Source of the DNA: Paralcaligenes ureilyticus
Lineage (GTDB): Bacteria > Pseudomonadota > Gammaproteobacteria > Burkholderiales > Burkholderiaceae_B
Direction: 5' to 3'
Assembly (NCBI RefSeq): GCF_004346225.1
Contig: NZ_SMAJ01000013.1
Location: 1 to 64,000 of the forward strand
DNA length: 64,000 nt
Shown: in pieces, positions 44,901-53,278 of the stretch
Layout of the letters: the number at the start of each line of letters is the position of its first letter
Position numbering within the stretch: position 1 is the first letter of the stretch
Program-made: the position numbers and the translations under genes
The notes under the pieces: generated by a model
What the model was told of the DNA's origin: nothing
Database searches by the model: none
Seen by the model: only the letters and a program-made list of their open reading frames with translations

Positions 44901-47900
44901 TCTATAGCTACGATAGCCACACTCAATCGCGCGATCTGGGCACCGTATGTCAGGGCCAAACCAATGACAAAGGCCTGCTTGAATGCTCCGTAGCATTGAA
45001 AGAATCCGGGTCAATACAATTGGTGGCCAGTGTGGCCGACCGCCAGGGCCACGTTTCACGGGCTGCCACGACCATCTGGGTCTATGGAACGGCCCAGGCC
45101 TGGTTCGGCGGCGCCAATGACGACCGCATCGACGTCATTCCCGAGAAGAAAACCTACAAGCCGGGCGAGACGGCCCATTTTCAGGTGCGCATGCCATTTC
45201 GGGAAGCCACGGCCCTGGTGGCTGTTGAGCGCGAAGGGGTGTTGGCGACGCAGGTGGTGACCTTGTCGGGGGTTGATCCAACGGTCAGTGTGCCGATCAA
45301 GCCCGAGTGGGGGCCTAATGTGTATGTGTCCGTTCTGGCGCTGCGCGGCCGGGTGCGCGAGGTGCCGTGGTACTCCTTCTTTACCTGGGGTTGGCAACAA
45401 CCGCAGGCCTGGTATGACGCCTACAAGGGCACGGGGAAAGATGCTTACGCCGCGGCGACGCAGTTTGTCGACTTGTCCAAGCCGGCCTTTCGCTTCGGCC
45501 TGGCGCAAATCCGGGTGTCCGACACCGAGGATCAACTGGTCGTTAAGGTGACGGCCGATAAAAAGACGTATCAGGTGCGGGGCAAGGCGACGGTAACGGT
45601 GCAGGTCAATACGCCTGACGGCAAGCCCGCCGCCAATGGCCAGGTGGCGTTTGCCGCGGTCGATCAGGCCTTGCTGGAATTATTGCCCAATAATAGTTGG
45701 GACCTGCTAAATGCCATGCGCCAGCTGCGCAGCTACGGGGTGGAAACTTCGACGGCCCAGATGCAGATTGTGGGCCGGCGCCATTACGGCCGCAACGCGT
45801 TGCCGGCGGGCGGCGGCGGAGGCAAAAGCCCGACCCGCGAATTGCTCGATACCTTGTTGCTCTGGCAGCCCAATGTGCAACTGGACCAGAACGGGCGCGC
45901 CCAGATAACCGTGCCATTGAACGATTCCATTACGCAGTTCAAATTTGTGGCGGTGGCCGATTACGGCGCGCAGCGTTTTGGCACGGGCAGCACAAGCGTG
46001 GCGACCACTCAGGATTTGCAGTTGATTTCCGGCTTGCCGGCCCTGGTTCGAACCGACGATACCTACCAGGCCATGGTGACGGTGCGCAACACCACTTCGC
46101 GCGCGATGAAGGTCGAGGTCAGTGCGGGCGTCAGCGCCGTCGGCATGGCGGGTCAGTCGCTGGCTGCGCAAACGCTGCAGGTCGCGGCCGGCGCCGCTCG
46201 GGTGGCCAGTTGGACGGTGCGGGCGCCCAATAGCGATGTCGAGGGCTCAAGTACGTTGAAGTGGACGATGCAGGCACACGAACTGGCCGATGTCGGCGCG
46301 GTGGCGGCGCCCGCGTCCGATCGCCTGTCCGTCACTCAAACCCTGGTGCCCAGCGTGCCCGTCACGGCCATGCAGGCCACCTTGTTGTCCGTCGATGCGC
46401 GTCAACCTTTGACCCGCCTGCCCGTCGGCGTGCCCAAGGGCGCCTTGGCCGGTCCCGACGGCCATGCGCGCGGCGGGCTGGTCATTACGCTGCAGTCTTC
46501 ATTGGCGGGCGGTTTGCCGGGCGTAAAGCAGTGGTTCCTGAACTACCCTTACACATGCCTCGAGCAGCTCAGCTCTGTGGCGCTGGGGGTTCGCAGCGTC
46601 AAGCGTTGGCAGGCGTTGATGCAAGGCCTGCCCAACTATCTGGATAGCGATGGCCTGCTGATGTATTTTCCAGGCATGCGCCATGGAAGCGAAGTGTTGA
46701 CCGCTTACGTGCTGGCGGCCAGCAACGAGGCCCAGGCGCTGGGCCTGCCGTTTGCTTTGCCGTCGGCTGTCCAGGCATCGATGCAGCGCGGCCTGCTGGC
46801 GTTTGTTCAGGGGAAAATCGTGCGTCGCTACTGGTCGCCGCAGGAAGACCTGGATGTGCGCAAGCTGCTCGCGCTGGAAGCCTTGTCGCGCGTGGGTCCG
46901 GTGAATGCCCGTTTGCTCGATAGCATTGCGATCAAGCCCAATAGCTGGCCGACTTCGGCGGTGATCGATTGGCTGGCTTTGTTGCAACGGGTGCCGTCCA
47001 TTCCCGATCGGGCGGCGCGATTGGCGCAGGCGACGCAAATCCTTCAGGCGCGCATGCTGGTGCGCGGCACGGAAATGGTTTTTCCCGACGATACCCAGAA
47101 CAACTGGTGGTGGCTGATGGTCGGCCCGGACGTCAATATGGCTCGCCTGATACTGACCACCCTGGGGCAGCCGGGCTGGGACGAAGACATGCCGCGTATG
47201 GTGCAAGGCTTGTTGCGTGCGCAGGTTCGGGGCGCCTGGCGCACGACGACCGCCAATCTGATGGGCAGCCTGGCGTTGGAGAAATTTGCGCAGCATTACG
47301 AAAAAACGCCCATTTCGGGTCAAACGCTGTTGCGCCTGGAATCTGACAAGCAAGGCCAGACCATTAACTGGAGCGCTATTCCTGTAAAGGCCGGGATCCG
47401 GTCCAGGCAGGTGTTTCGACCGTGGAGGGCATCTTCCGATACCTTGCTGATCGAGCAAAACGGCGCGGGGCAAGGCTGGGCGACGGTGCGGTCCATGGCG
47501 GCGGTGCCTCTGATCAAACCGTTGATGGCGGGCTATCGGATTACGCGCACGGTGACGCCGGTTTCTCAGGCAACGCCGGGCGTCTGGTCGCGCGGCGATG
47601 TGTATCGCGTCAAGCTGGATATTGTGGCCGAGGCGGCCACCACCTGGGCGGTGCTGACCGACCCGGTGCCGGGAGGGGCGACCATCCTGGGCAGTGGGCT
47701 GGGGCGCGATTCTTCGATTTCCGCGACGACCGAGACAGCCGACAACGAAGCCTGGCCGAGCTTTATCGAACGCGGTTTCGATTCCTATCGGGCTTATTAT
47801 GAATACTTGCCCAAGGGTGCGAGCAGCGTCCAGTACACCGTGCGCTTGAATACCGTCGGGCAGTTCAAGTTGCCGCCCACGCGTATCGAGGCGATGTATC

Positions 47901-47968
47901 AGCCGGATGTGTTCGGCGTGGCGCCCAATAGCGCTGGCGTGGCCGTACGGGCCGATAAGCAGCCGTAG
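41993..47968 (+). CDS. Bacterial alpha-2-macroglobulin (thioester-containing)
   Basis: A 1991-residue periplasmic protease-trap protein. The signal peptide is the first 22 or so residues (MVGIRTLALGLFLSGTTVMA), without a lipobox cysteine, so it should be soluble. The reactive thioester CLEQ is intact at 1522-1525 (YPYTCLEQLSS). Macroglobulin domains fill the first 1100 residues; the C-terminal half has the helical thioester domain and the receptor-like domain. I used the ATG at 41993, with AGAGGG upstream; the frame extends 27 residues upstream without a signal-like start. It is followed after 15 nt by pbpC, the usual partner; together they are thought to guard and repair the cell wall. Confidence 0.9.
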   Translation: MVGIRTLALGLFLSGTTVMAAQITQFSPQGEVARIESVNAMFDVPVVQFGAPRVAAPLDVTCNDASVKGAGRWVDARRWTYVFTNPPGAGVSCTAAVNPAFRAMDGKALTGKSRFSFTTGGPRISSSRPDGDHISEDQVFVLKFNGAVKADSLVGSASCLVEGLGEAVPVRLITGVDRHAILKVSYYPVPADDDASVQLLQCKRRLPADAKVQLKVGPGVQTLSGVASTSAEPLNYTVRAPFKATFSCQRENARAACNPVLPVSLVFNAGISYQDAQKVRLKTPSGERTPIEDKQPDRSGSVTEVRFNGPLPELAQMSLVLPADLKDDAGRALSNADQFPLSVSTAAFPPLVKFAAAPFGVIERFANQPTGGSEADYPASVPLTVRNVEAALASKELSVSTGKVSDYTPQDDADVLHWFARVARLQEGNWTPAQIKEIMANKKPDSNKGKTVDTREISMLGTVAAARKLTLPGAAKNDVRPFEVIGIPVDPGFHVLEIESPRLGESLVASQKPMYVRTSVLVTNLGVHLKRGRDDTLVWVTTLDDGKVVPDAAIAVLNCSGQLLATGKTDAQGLWHYPKAFSRYEECEDTGLSGIFVSARIPADHPLARHKADYAFVLSTWDQGIESWRFNVPTDNSPKRSVVAHTVFDRTLLRAGETVSMKHFVRDETRRGLELPTDIGTLPDTLVVMHEGSGEHYDQALTWHRTASGGLDAASRFAIPKTAKLGNYSVTLVRKASQAARSGDDGGQDASSSLYSGGFRVEEFKLPVLSGSLKIADAVGDAVLVAPKSLNADVQISYVSGGAAGQLPVSLSGVTRPKSVYFDGYDDYSFDPPRKEESSVDENGDGEQPSPADTQSLFLNKKALVLDAQGGGRVTVDTLPDFSRPQDLVFEASFPDPNGEIQTLSQTVPVWPAAILAGIRAGSWVTSGEATKIRAVALTPAGAPQANVAMSVKAVQTVRYSTRKRMVGGFYSYDSHTQSRDLGTVCQGQTNDKGLLECSVALKESGSIQLVASVADRQGHVSRAATTIWVYGTAQAWFGGANDDRIDVIPEKKTYKPGETAHFQVRMPFREATALVAVEREGVLATQVVTLSGVDPTVSVPIKPEWGPNVYVSVLALRGRVREVPWYSFFTWGWQQPQAWYDAYKGTGKDAYAAATQFVDLSKPAFRFGLAQIRVSDTEDQLVVKVTADKKTYQVRGKATVTVQVNTPDGKPAANGQVAFAAVDQALLELLPNNSWDLLNAMRQLRSYGVETSTAQMQIVGRRHYGRNALPAGGGGGKSPTRELLDTLLLWQPNVQLDQNGRAQITVPLNDSITQFKFVAVADYGAQRFGTGSTSVATTQDLQLISGLPALVRTDDTYQAMVTVRNTTSRAMKVEVSAGVSAVGMAGQSLAAQTLQVAAGAARVASWTVRAPNSDVEGSSTLKWTMQAHELADVGAVAAPASDRLSVTQTLVPSVPVTAMQATLLSVDARQPLTRLPVGVPKGALAGPDGHARGGLVITLQSSLAGGLPGVKQWFLNYPYTCLEQLSSVALGVRSVKRWQALMQGLPNYLDSDGLLMYFPGMRHGSEVLTAYVLAASNEAQALGLPFALPSAVQASMQRGLLAFVQGKIVRRYWSPQEDLDVRKLLALEALSRVGPVNARLLDSIAIKPNSWPTSAVIDWLALLQRVPSIPDRAARLAQATQILQARMLVRGTEMVFPDDTQNNWWWLMVGPDVNMARLILTTLGQPGWDEDMPRMVQGLLRAQVRGAWRTTTANLMGSLALEKFAQHYEKTPISGQTLLRLESDKQGQTINWSAIPVKAGIRSRQVFRPWRASSDTLLIEQNGAGQGWATVRSMAAVPLIKPLMAGYRITRTVTPVSQATPGVWSRGDVYRVKLDIVAEAATTWAVLTDPVPGGATILGSGLGRDSSISATTETADNEAWPSFIERGFDSYRAYYEYLPKGASSVQYTVRLNTVGQFKLPPTRIEAMYQPDVFGVAPNSAGVAVRADKQP

Positions 47969-47983
47969 TAGGGGGGCGATTTG

Positions 47984-50206
47984 ATGCGTGCGACTGTACA
48001 GGCCATGGAGCCGTCAAGGTGGATGGGGCGGCGGCCAGGCCGGTGGTTGACGGCCAGTGCGCTCGCTGCGTGCGTGCTGGCATGCGCGCCGGCGCTCGCC
48101 GCATTGCCTTCGTACCAGCAGGTCAAGGAGGCGTATCGCGCCTCGGATGTGCGGGTGCTGGATCGCCATGCCGGGCTTTTGCAGCGGGTGCGGCGTGATT
48201 ATCAGGGGCGCCGCGGCGACTGGGTGGCTTTGGGCGATATTTCGCCCGCTTTGCAAAGCGCCGTCATCTTTTCTGAAGACCGCCGTTTTTACAGCCATGC
48301 GGGGGTTGATTGGGAGGCGCTGGCCGCTGCGGCCTGGGGCAATGTGTGGCACAGCCGGCATCGTGGCGCCTCGACGATCAGCATGCAATTGGTGGCCTTG
48401 CTTGACGCCGAGTACGCTCGCAGCGGCTCGGGCCGCACGGTTTTGCAGAAAATCGACCAGGTACTCGAGGCTCGCACGCTCGATCAGCATTGGAGCAAGC
48501 CGGAGATTCTCGAAGCCTATCTGAATCTGGCGGCGTTTCGCGGCGAACTGGTGGGCGTGGACGCGTTGGCCCGGGTGCTGTTTCAAAAGCATGCCAGTGG
48601 GCTCGATGCTCGTGAATCGGCCGTGGCCGCCGTCTTGCTGCGTGGCCCCAACGCGTCTGGATCGGTACTGACGCAACGCGCCTGCGGCCTGCTCAAGACC
48701 ATGGGCGTGCCTCGGGAATGCGACGGGCTGGGCGATTTTATATATCGCAGCCTGCTGCACAAGTCGGCACCCAGAAGCGATACCGACAGTCTGGCGCCGC
48801 AGTTTGCCCAACTGGTGCTGGGGCGGAATCGGGTTGGCCCTGGCCAGGCCATTACGACGTCGATCGATGGCGCGTTGCAGCGCTTTGTGATCGATAGCGT
48901 TGATCGCAACGTGCGGGCTTTGCAAGCGAGCAATGTGCGCGATGCGGCGGTGGTGGTGCTGGATAACCGCAGCGGACAGGTCCTGGCCTACGTGGGCTCG
49001 TCGGGCGATTTGTCGCTAACGTCCCAAGTGGACAATGCGCGTTCCTTGCGTCAGGCCGGCTCTACCCTGAAACCTTTCCTGTATGCGCAGGCCCTGCAGC
49101 AAGAGCGTTTGACCACCGTGTCATTGCTTAACGATGGCCCGGTCAATCTGCCGACCGGCAATGGGATGTACATACCGCAAAACTACGACAAGCATTTTTC
49201 AGGCTGGGTGAGTGTGCGTACTGCGTTGGCCTCGTCGCTGAATATTCCGGCGGTGCGCGCGCTGGTGATGGTGACCCCCGATGCGTTTCAACAAAAGCTG
49301 GTGGCGCTGGGTTTGCCGCTGGATCGCAATGGCGATTTTTACGGCTATAGCTTGGCGCTGGGCAGTGCCGATGTCACGCTGCTAAGCCTGACCAATGCGT
49401 ATCGGGCGCTTGCCAATCAGGGGTTGTATTCGGCGCCGCAATTTGCGCCGGACGCAGAAACACCGGTGCCGCAACGAGTTTATTCATCGGCCGCGGCGTG
49501 GATCGTGGGCGATATTTTATCGGATCGCCATGCGCGCACGCGCACTTTCGGCCTGGATAGCCCGCTCTCCACGCCATTCTGGACTGCCGTCAAGACGGGC
49601 ACCAGTAAAGACATGCGCGACAACTGGACCATAGGCTGGTCGCAGCACTATACGGTAGGGGTGTGGGTGGGCAATAGCCATGGCGATAGCATGCGAGAGG
49701 TGTCGGGCGTATCGGGCGCGGGCCCCATCTGGCACGATGTCATCAGCTATCTGCAGCGCGCTCGGGACAGCGTGCAGCCGCCAAGGCCGCCTGGTGTTGC
49801 CGCGCGGTCGGTGGTCTTCGATGACAATGTCGAACCCGCTCGCCAAGACGTATTTTTGGGCGATACCGCGGTTAGCCGTGTGCATTTGAGCGCCGACAGG
49901 GTGCGGGTCGATTCGAATGCGTTGCATATTGCCCGGCCCGTGAGCGGCACGATTGTGGCCCTGGACCCGGACATCCCTTTCGTCAATCAGAAGATCTGGC
50001 TGCGCGCGGCCAATCTGGCCGGAGGGCTGCCGGCACGAGTGCAATGGCGAATTGATCAGAAGGTAATTGGACAGGGCGCCGAGCTACCCTGGGCGCCGTG
50101 GCCCGGCAAGCATGACATTGAATTGCTCGATGCAAGCGGCCAAGTGCTGGATCGGGTGTTCATTGAAGTGCGGGGCGCACAGGTCAAACACCTGGCGCAA
50201 CCCTAG
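47984..50206 (+). CDS. pbpC: Penicillin-binding protein 1C
   Basis: A 740-residue bifunctional murein synthase. It begins with a hydrophobic anchor (about 24-42). The GT51 transglycosylase domain shows EDRRFYSHAGVDWEA and STISMQLV (about 90-250). The transpeptidase domain has the nucleophile S360-T-L-K363, SSLN and KTGTS. A C-terminal BiPBP_C domain begins near residue 645 (PVSGTIVALDPDIPF). The ATG at 47984 has GGGGGG upstream; a TTG one codon earlier is also in frame. The adjacent alpha-2-macroglobulin gene supports the PBP1C call. Confidence 0.92.
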   Translation: MRATVQAMEPSRWMGRRPGRWLTASALAACVLACAPALAALPSYQQVKEAYRASDVRVLDRHAGLLQRVRRDYQGRRGDWVALGDISPALQSAVIFSEDRRFYSHAGVDWEALAAAAWGNVWHSRHRGASTISMQLVALLDAEYARSGSGRTVLQKIDQVLEARTLDQHWSKPEILEAYLNLAAFRGELVGVDALARVLFQKHASGLDARESAVAAVLLRGPNASGSVLTQRACGLLKTMGVPRECDGLGDFIYRSLLHKSAPRSDTDSLAPQFAQLVLGRNRVGPGQAITTSIDGALQRFVIDSVDRNVRALQASNVRDAAVVVLDNRSGQVLAYVGSSGDLSLTSQVDNARSLRQAGSTLKPFLYAQALQQERLTTVSLLNDGPVNLPTGNGMYIPQNYDKHFSGWVSVRTALASSLNIPAVRALVMVTPDAFQQKLVALGLPLDRNGDFYGYSLALGSADVTLLSLTNAYRALANQGLYSAPQFAPDAETPVPQRVYSSAAAWIVGDILSDRHARTRTFGLDSPLSTPFWTAVKTGTSKDMRDNWTIGWSQHYTVGVWVGNSHGDSMREVSGVSGAGPIWHDVISYLQRARDSVQPPRPPGVAARSVVFDDNVEPARQDVFLGDTAVSRVHLSADRVRVDSNALHIARPVSGTIVALDPDIPFVNQKIWLRAANLAGGLPARVQWRIDQKVIGQGAELPWAPWPGKHDIELLDASGQVLDRVFIEVRGAQVKHLAQP

Positions 50207-50212
50207 GTTTGT

Positions 50213-50237
50213 GTAGCGGCACCCCTTGTGGGTGCCA
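50213..50237 (+). repeat. REP-like hairpin after pbpC
   Basis: Intact 25-bp copy with a GGCACCC/GGGTGCC stem, 7 bp after the pbpC stop. It may form the 3' end of the macroglobulin-pbpC transcript. Confidence 0.82.
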
Positions 50238-50262
50238 TCGCCGCAAGACTTGCACAACACTT

Positions 50263-50400
50263 TTAAGAACGACTACCACTTTCCTGCTGCGAAATCATGT
50301 TTTGCCCGTGGACGATGATCGCGCCAAAGGCCAGCGCAAATACCACGGTAATGACAGCGACGACCATTCCGGCAGAAAATTTAGGTTTGTTGTCAGCCAC
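50263..50400 (-). CDS. Small single-span membrane protein, unknown function
   Basis: A 45-residue frame starting at GTG (50400) with GGAGAG eight to thirteen bases upstream, convergent with pbpC. It reads VADNKPKFSAGMVVAVITVV at the start, so a short charged head is followed by one membrane helix (about 11-30) and a polar tail ending SQQESGSRS. I do not recognise a family. Good ribosome site and clean topology support it; the short length and lack of homology information limit confidence. The spacer 50401-50603 has no other gene. Confidence 0.5.
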   Translation of the reverse strand: MADNKPKFSAGMVVAVITVVFALAFGAIIVHGQNMISQQESGSRS

Positions 50401-50603
50401 AAGGCTCTCCAAAACAATTCAAAAAACAATTGATTATGGCAGGTTCCTGCTTACGTACTCATGAAATGCGAGCCATTTTTGCGTCTGCCTGGTTGCCGTG
50501 TCATGCCTTTTAATATTTGCACCTAAAAATTGACAAATGTTGGCTAGAGCACAGAAGCCATCCTGTTAAACTTTTATACTGCAGTGAATTATGAGGGGTA
50601 TCC

Positions 50604-51233
50604 ATGAAAATCGTTCGTTTGCTGGGCCGCATTATTGTGCCGGGCAGCCTGATCTTGCTGGCAGCTTGCCAGTCCGTGCCGGGCAAGAAAAATACAGCGG
50701 CCATATCGCCTCCCGAGCAAGCCGCCACGCCGCAGGCTACCCCGGAGGCCGTCCCGCAGCCGACACCTGCTCCGCAAGCCGCTACCCAAGGCGCCCCGGT
50801 GGCCGTTTTTCTCGCCGATACCCAAGTACAGGCGGGCTGGACTGCCGTGAAAATTTCCGAAGGCACCTTGTATGTGAACCCTCGGCCGGTTATCACGCGC
50901 ACCGATCTGGCCAGCGTGCGTGCGGGGGCCGATAAGCAGGGAACCGGATTGTTGGCGCTCGACTTGAATAGCACGGGCAAGCAAAAAATTACGGACATCA
51001 CGACCCAAAATCCCAACAAACGCTTGGCCCTGGTGGTAGGGCGCACCATGATGGCCGCTCCGGGATATTCGAAGCCGATAACGGCATCGCAGCTGGTCTT
51101 TGTGGTGGGAACCGAGCAAAACGCCATGGCGGCGGCCCAGGCCATAGCAGGCTCCGGTTCAAAGCCCGCGGCGGCGCCGGACGCGACCAGTCTTGCGCCG
51201 TCGGCTCCTTCTAGCGCTACACCGGTGCGTTGA
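50604..51233 (+). CDS. Lipoprotein with SecD P1-head-like domain
   Basis: A 209-residue lipoprotein: signal peptide with lipobox LLAAC (Cys22), then a Pro/Ala/Gln-rich linker to about residue 65, then a globular domain. The domain (LLALDLNSTGKQKITDITTQ, then KRLALVVGRTMMAAPGYSKPI) closely follows the SecD periplasmic P1 head pattern (F.L...G...f...T..n.gk.LAiv.dg.v.saP.i...i). Real SecD has this loop between membrane helices; here it is anchored by lipid. A role in periplasmic protein maturation is a guess. The last 25 residues are low-complexity Ala/Pro/Ser. Confidence 0.75.
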   Translation: MKIVRLLGRIIVPGSLILLAACQSVPGKKNTAAISPPEQAATPQATPEAVPQPTPAPQAATQGAPVAVFLADTQVQAGWTAVKISEGTLYVNPRPVITRTDLASVRAGADKQGTGLLALDLNSTGKQKITDITTQNPNKRLALVVGRTMMAAPGYSKPITASQLVFVVGTEQNAMAAAQAIAGSGSKPAAAPDATSLAPSAPSSATPVR

Positions 51234-51304
51234 GGCCGATGCACGCGTATCATGGATAAATTGCCGGGCTTGGGTTCAGGCGGCAGCAACAGGGGTGGCG
51301 GCTT

Positions 51305-51829
51305 GTGGCGGACACTACGGATTCGGATCGGATGAGGCAAGTTCCCGCCTACCAGGCGTTAAGCGGCGTATTTACACTGGGGTTCAAGTTTCTGGCCTGG
51401 ATCAACGGGCTGGGCGTGCTGGTCGTGCTCCTGTGTTCGCTCGGTCTGGTGCAAAGCGATTTTTCGCCTGCCGTTTTACGTTTGCCGCTCACGGCTTTCA
51501 CCGCCGGTCTGGCTTTTTGCGGCCTGGCTCTGCTCTGGTTCTATCTGGTTCATGCCAGCCTCTTTACCCAGCTCATTACCGGCCACGCCAGGCGCTCGCA
51601 TTGGGTGCCTCTGTTTTGTGCGCTGGTGGCCTATACCTTGAGCCTGATGGCCTTTGTGATGGGGTGTTGGCTTACCCTGGGTGTGTCCAATCTCATGTCG
51701 CACGATACCGACCTGGCGCCGTCCTCTGACGAGCGTGGCATGACGCCCCAGGACCAGTCGGGCCGGACCCCCGAGCTTTACGCGCCCGGGCAGTTGGATG
51801 CGGTTTTTTTAAAACGCCACGTGATGTAG
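51305..51829 (+). CDS. Predicted inner-membrane protein, unknown function
   Basis: A 174-residue protein with three to four hydrophobic segments (about 28-48, 58-85, 100-128) and a polar C-terminal tail of about 45 residues. It starts at GTG 51305 after AGGGG; an ATG nine codons later is an alternative. I do not recognise a family. Its TAG stop is provided by the GTAG head of a REP element at 51826, so the native C-terminus may have been altered. Confidence 0.65.
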   Translation: MADTTDSDRMRQVPAYQALSGVFTLGFKFLAWINGLGVLVVLLCSLGLVQSDFSPAVLRLPLTAFTAGLAFCGLALLWFYLVHASLFTQLITGHARRSHWVPLFCALVAYTLSLMAFVMGCWLTLGVSNLMSHDTDLAPSSDERGMTPQDQSGRTPELYAPGQLDAVFLKRHVM

Positions 51830-51850
51830 TGGCAGCCCTCGTGGCTGCCA
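51826..51850 (+). repeat. REP-like hairpin overlapping a stop codon
   Basis: 25-bp copy, GGCAGCC/GGCTGCC stem with a CTCGT loop variant. Its GTAG contains the stop codon (51827-51829) of the upstream membrane protein gene. Confidence 0.8.
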
Positions 51851-51941
51851 TCGTGGTCGGCACAGCCGACACAATAGCGGCTGATGTTTTTTTGATTCAT
51901 TCGTCAAATTATGCTCGCCAACTTCATTTCCCAAGAATAAA

Positions 51942-51960
51942 ATATACGCTTTGCGTATAT
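51942..51960. promoter_or_regulatory. Palindromic candidate operator upstream of pyrB
   Basis: A perfect interrupted palindrome, ATATACGC-TTT-GCGTATAT, ends 16 bp before the pyrB ATG and touches a TATACT that could be the -10 box (51960-51965). The next gene encodes an ATCase with an N-terminal helix-turn-helix, so the site may be bound by that protein itself. Confidence 0.55.
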
Positions 51961-51976
51961 ATACTTGTGAGGTGAT

Positions 51977-53269
51977 ATGTCCGTTTCACAACAGGTCTTT
52001 TTGCGCGACGCGATGCGCCGCCTGAATCTTACTCGCGATATTTTCGCCACGCGCATCGGTGTCAAGCGGCGTGCACTGGATACCTGGCTGTTGCCGGAGG
52101 GTTCGCAAGAGTTTCGTTCCATGCCCGAAGTCGTGACCCGTTTCGTCACGGAGATCGTGGAAAACGACTCCTTGCTGCAAAAGTATGCGCAAAGCGCACA
52201 GTCAGGGCCTTTGCGTGATCGAATTGCCTACCAGGGCAAGCATCAGCTCTTGTCGGTGGATCAGTTTTCGCGTGAGTCGGTTGAAGAACTCTTTCGCGTG
52301 GCCGATTTGATGCAGCCGATTGCGCGGCGCCAGAAGGTGTCGCGTGTGCTCGAAGGGGCGGTGCTGGGCAATTTGTTTTTCGAAGCCAGCACCCGCACTC
52401 GTGTCAGTTTCGGCGCCGCGTTTTGCCGCTTGGGCGGGTCGGTGTGCGACACCACGGGCTTTACCTTTTCGTCCATGGCCAAGGGCGAGTCCATTTACGA
52501 TACCAGTCGGGTCATGAGCGGTTATGTCGACGCCATGGTTATCCGCCACCCGGAAAAAGGCTCGGTGGCCGAGTTCGCCGAGGCCACGAACATTCCAGTC
52601 GTCAACGGCGGCGATGGCCCGGGCGAGCACCCCAGCCAGGCCCTGCTGGATCTGTACACCATATTGACCGAGTTTTCGCGCTTGGGAAAATTGCTCGATG
52701 GCGCGCATATCGCGTTGGTGGGGGATTTGAAGTATGGCCGTACGGTGCATTCGCTGATCAAGCTGCTGGCTTTGTATCGTGGGCTGACTTTTACGCTGGT
52801 GTCGCCACGGGGTCTGGAAATGCCGGATTACATTCTTGAACAGACGGGCAGGCTGGGCCATACCATTGAGCAGACGAATTCCCTGGCGGAAGGCCTGAAG
52901 GGTGCCGATGTGATTTATGCCACGCGGGTTCAAAAAGAGCGTTTTGTGGGCGAGGAGGTGGAAGGCTATACCGCCGATTTTCAGGTCAACAAGGCGATGG
53001 TCGATCAGTGCTGCGGGCCTGATGTGATTGTGATGCATCCCTTGCCGCGCGACAGCCGGGAAGGTGCGCATGATTTAAGCGTCGACCTGAATCACGATTC
53101 GCGGCTGGCGATTTTCCGGCAGACCGATAACGGGATTCCTGTGCGCATGGCCATTTTCGCCGTGTTGCTGGGCGTCGAGGGCCTGGTGCAGCATTCGCTG
53201 CGCGATGTGACCTGGAGTCCCCCGTCGCACCTGGGCCCCGACGATAGCGTTTTCCACGGCCTGGACTGA
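51977..53269 (+). CDS. pyrB: Aspartate carbamoyltransferase with N-terminal helix-turn-helix
   Basis: A 430-residue ATCase, the first committed enzyme of pyrimidine synthesis (carbamoyl phosphate plus aspartate). The carbamoyl-phosphate motif STRTR is at 138-142, HPSQ follows in GPGEHPSQALLD and the C-terminal VMHPLPRD is intact, so it should be active. About 80 extra residues precede the ATCase core; residues 9-38 (AMRRLNLTRDIFATRIGVKR and on) look like an XRE/Cro-type HTH. Normal PyrB is about 305-340 residues. The ATG at 51977 has GAGGTG upstream. No pyrI or dihydroorotase gene is adjacent. Confidence 0.9.
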   Translation: MSVSQQVFLRDAMRRLNLTRDIFATRIGVKRRALDTWLLPEGSQEFRSMPEVVTRFVTEIVENDSLLQKYAQSAQSGPLRDRIAYQGKHQLLSVDQFSRESVEELFRVADLMQPIARRQKVSRVLEGAVLGNLFFEASTRTRVSFGAAFCRLGGSVCDTTGFTFSSMAKGESIYDTSRVMSGYVDAMVIRHPEKGSVAEFAEATNIPVVNGGDGPGEHPSQALLDLYTILTEFSRLGKLLDGAHIALVGDLKYGRTVHSLIKLLALYRGLTFTLVSPRGLEMPDYILEQTGRLGHTIEQTNSLAEGLKGADVIYATRVQKERFVGEEVEGYTADFQVNKAMVDQCCGPDVIVMHPLPRDSREGAHDLSVDLNHDSRLAIFRQTDNGIPVRMAIFAVLLGVEGLVQHSLRDVTWSPPSHLGPDDSVFHGLD

Positions 53270-53278
53270 TTGCGTTTT

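Noticed and set aside
50209-50433. 74-residue plus-strand frame after pbpC
   Set aside because: Begins inside a REP, has a poor start and lies opposite the better-supported 45-residue membrane protein.
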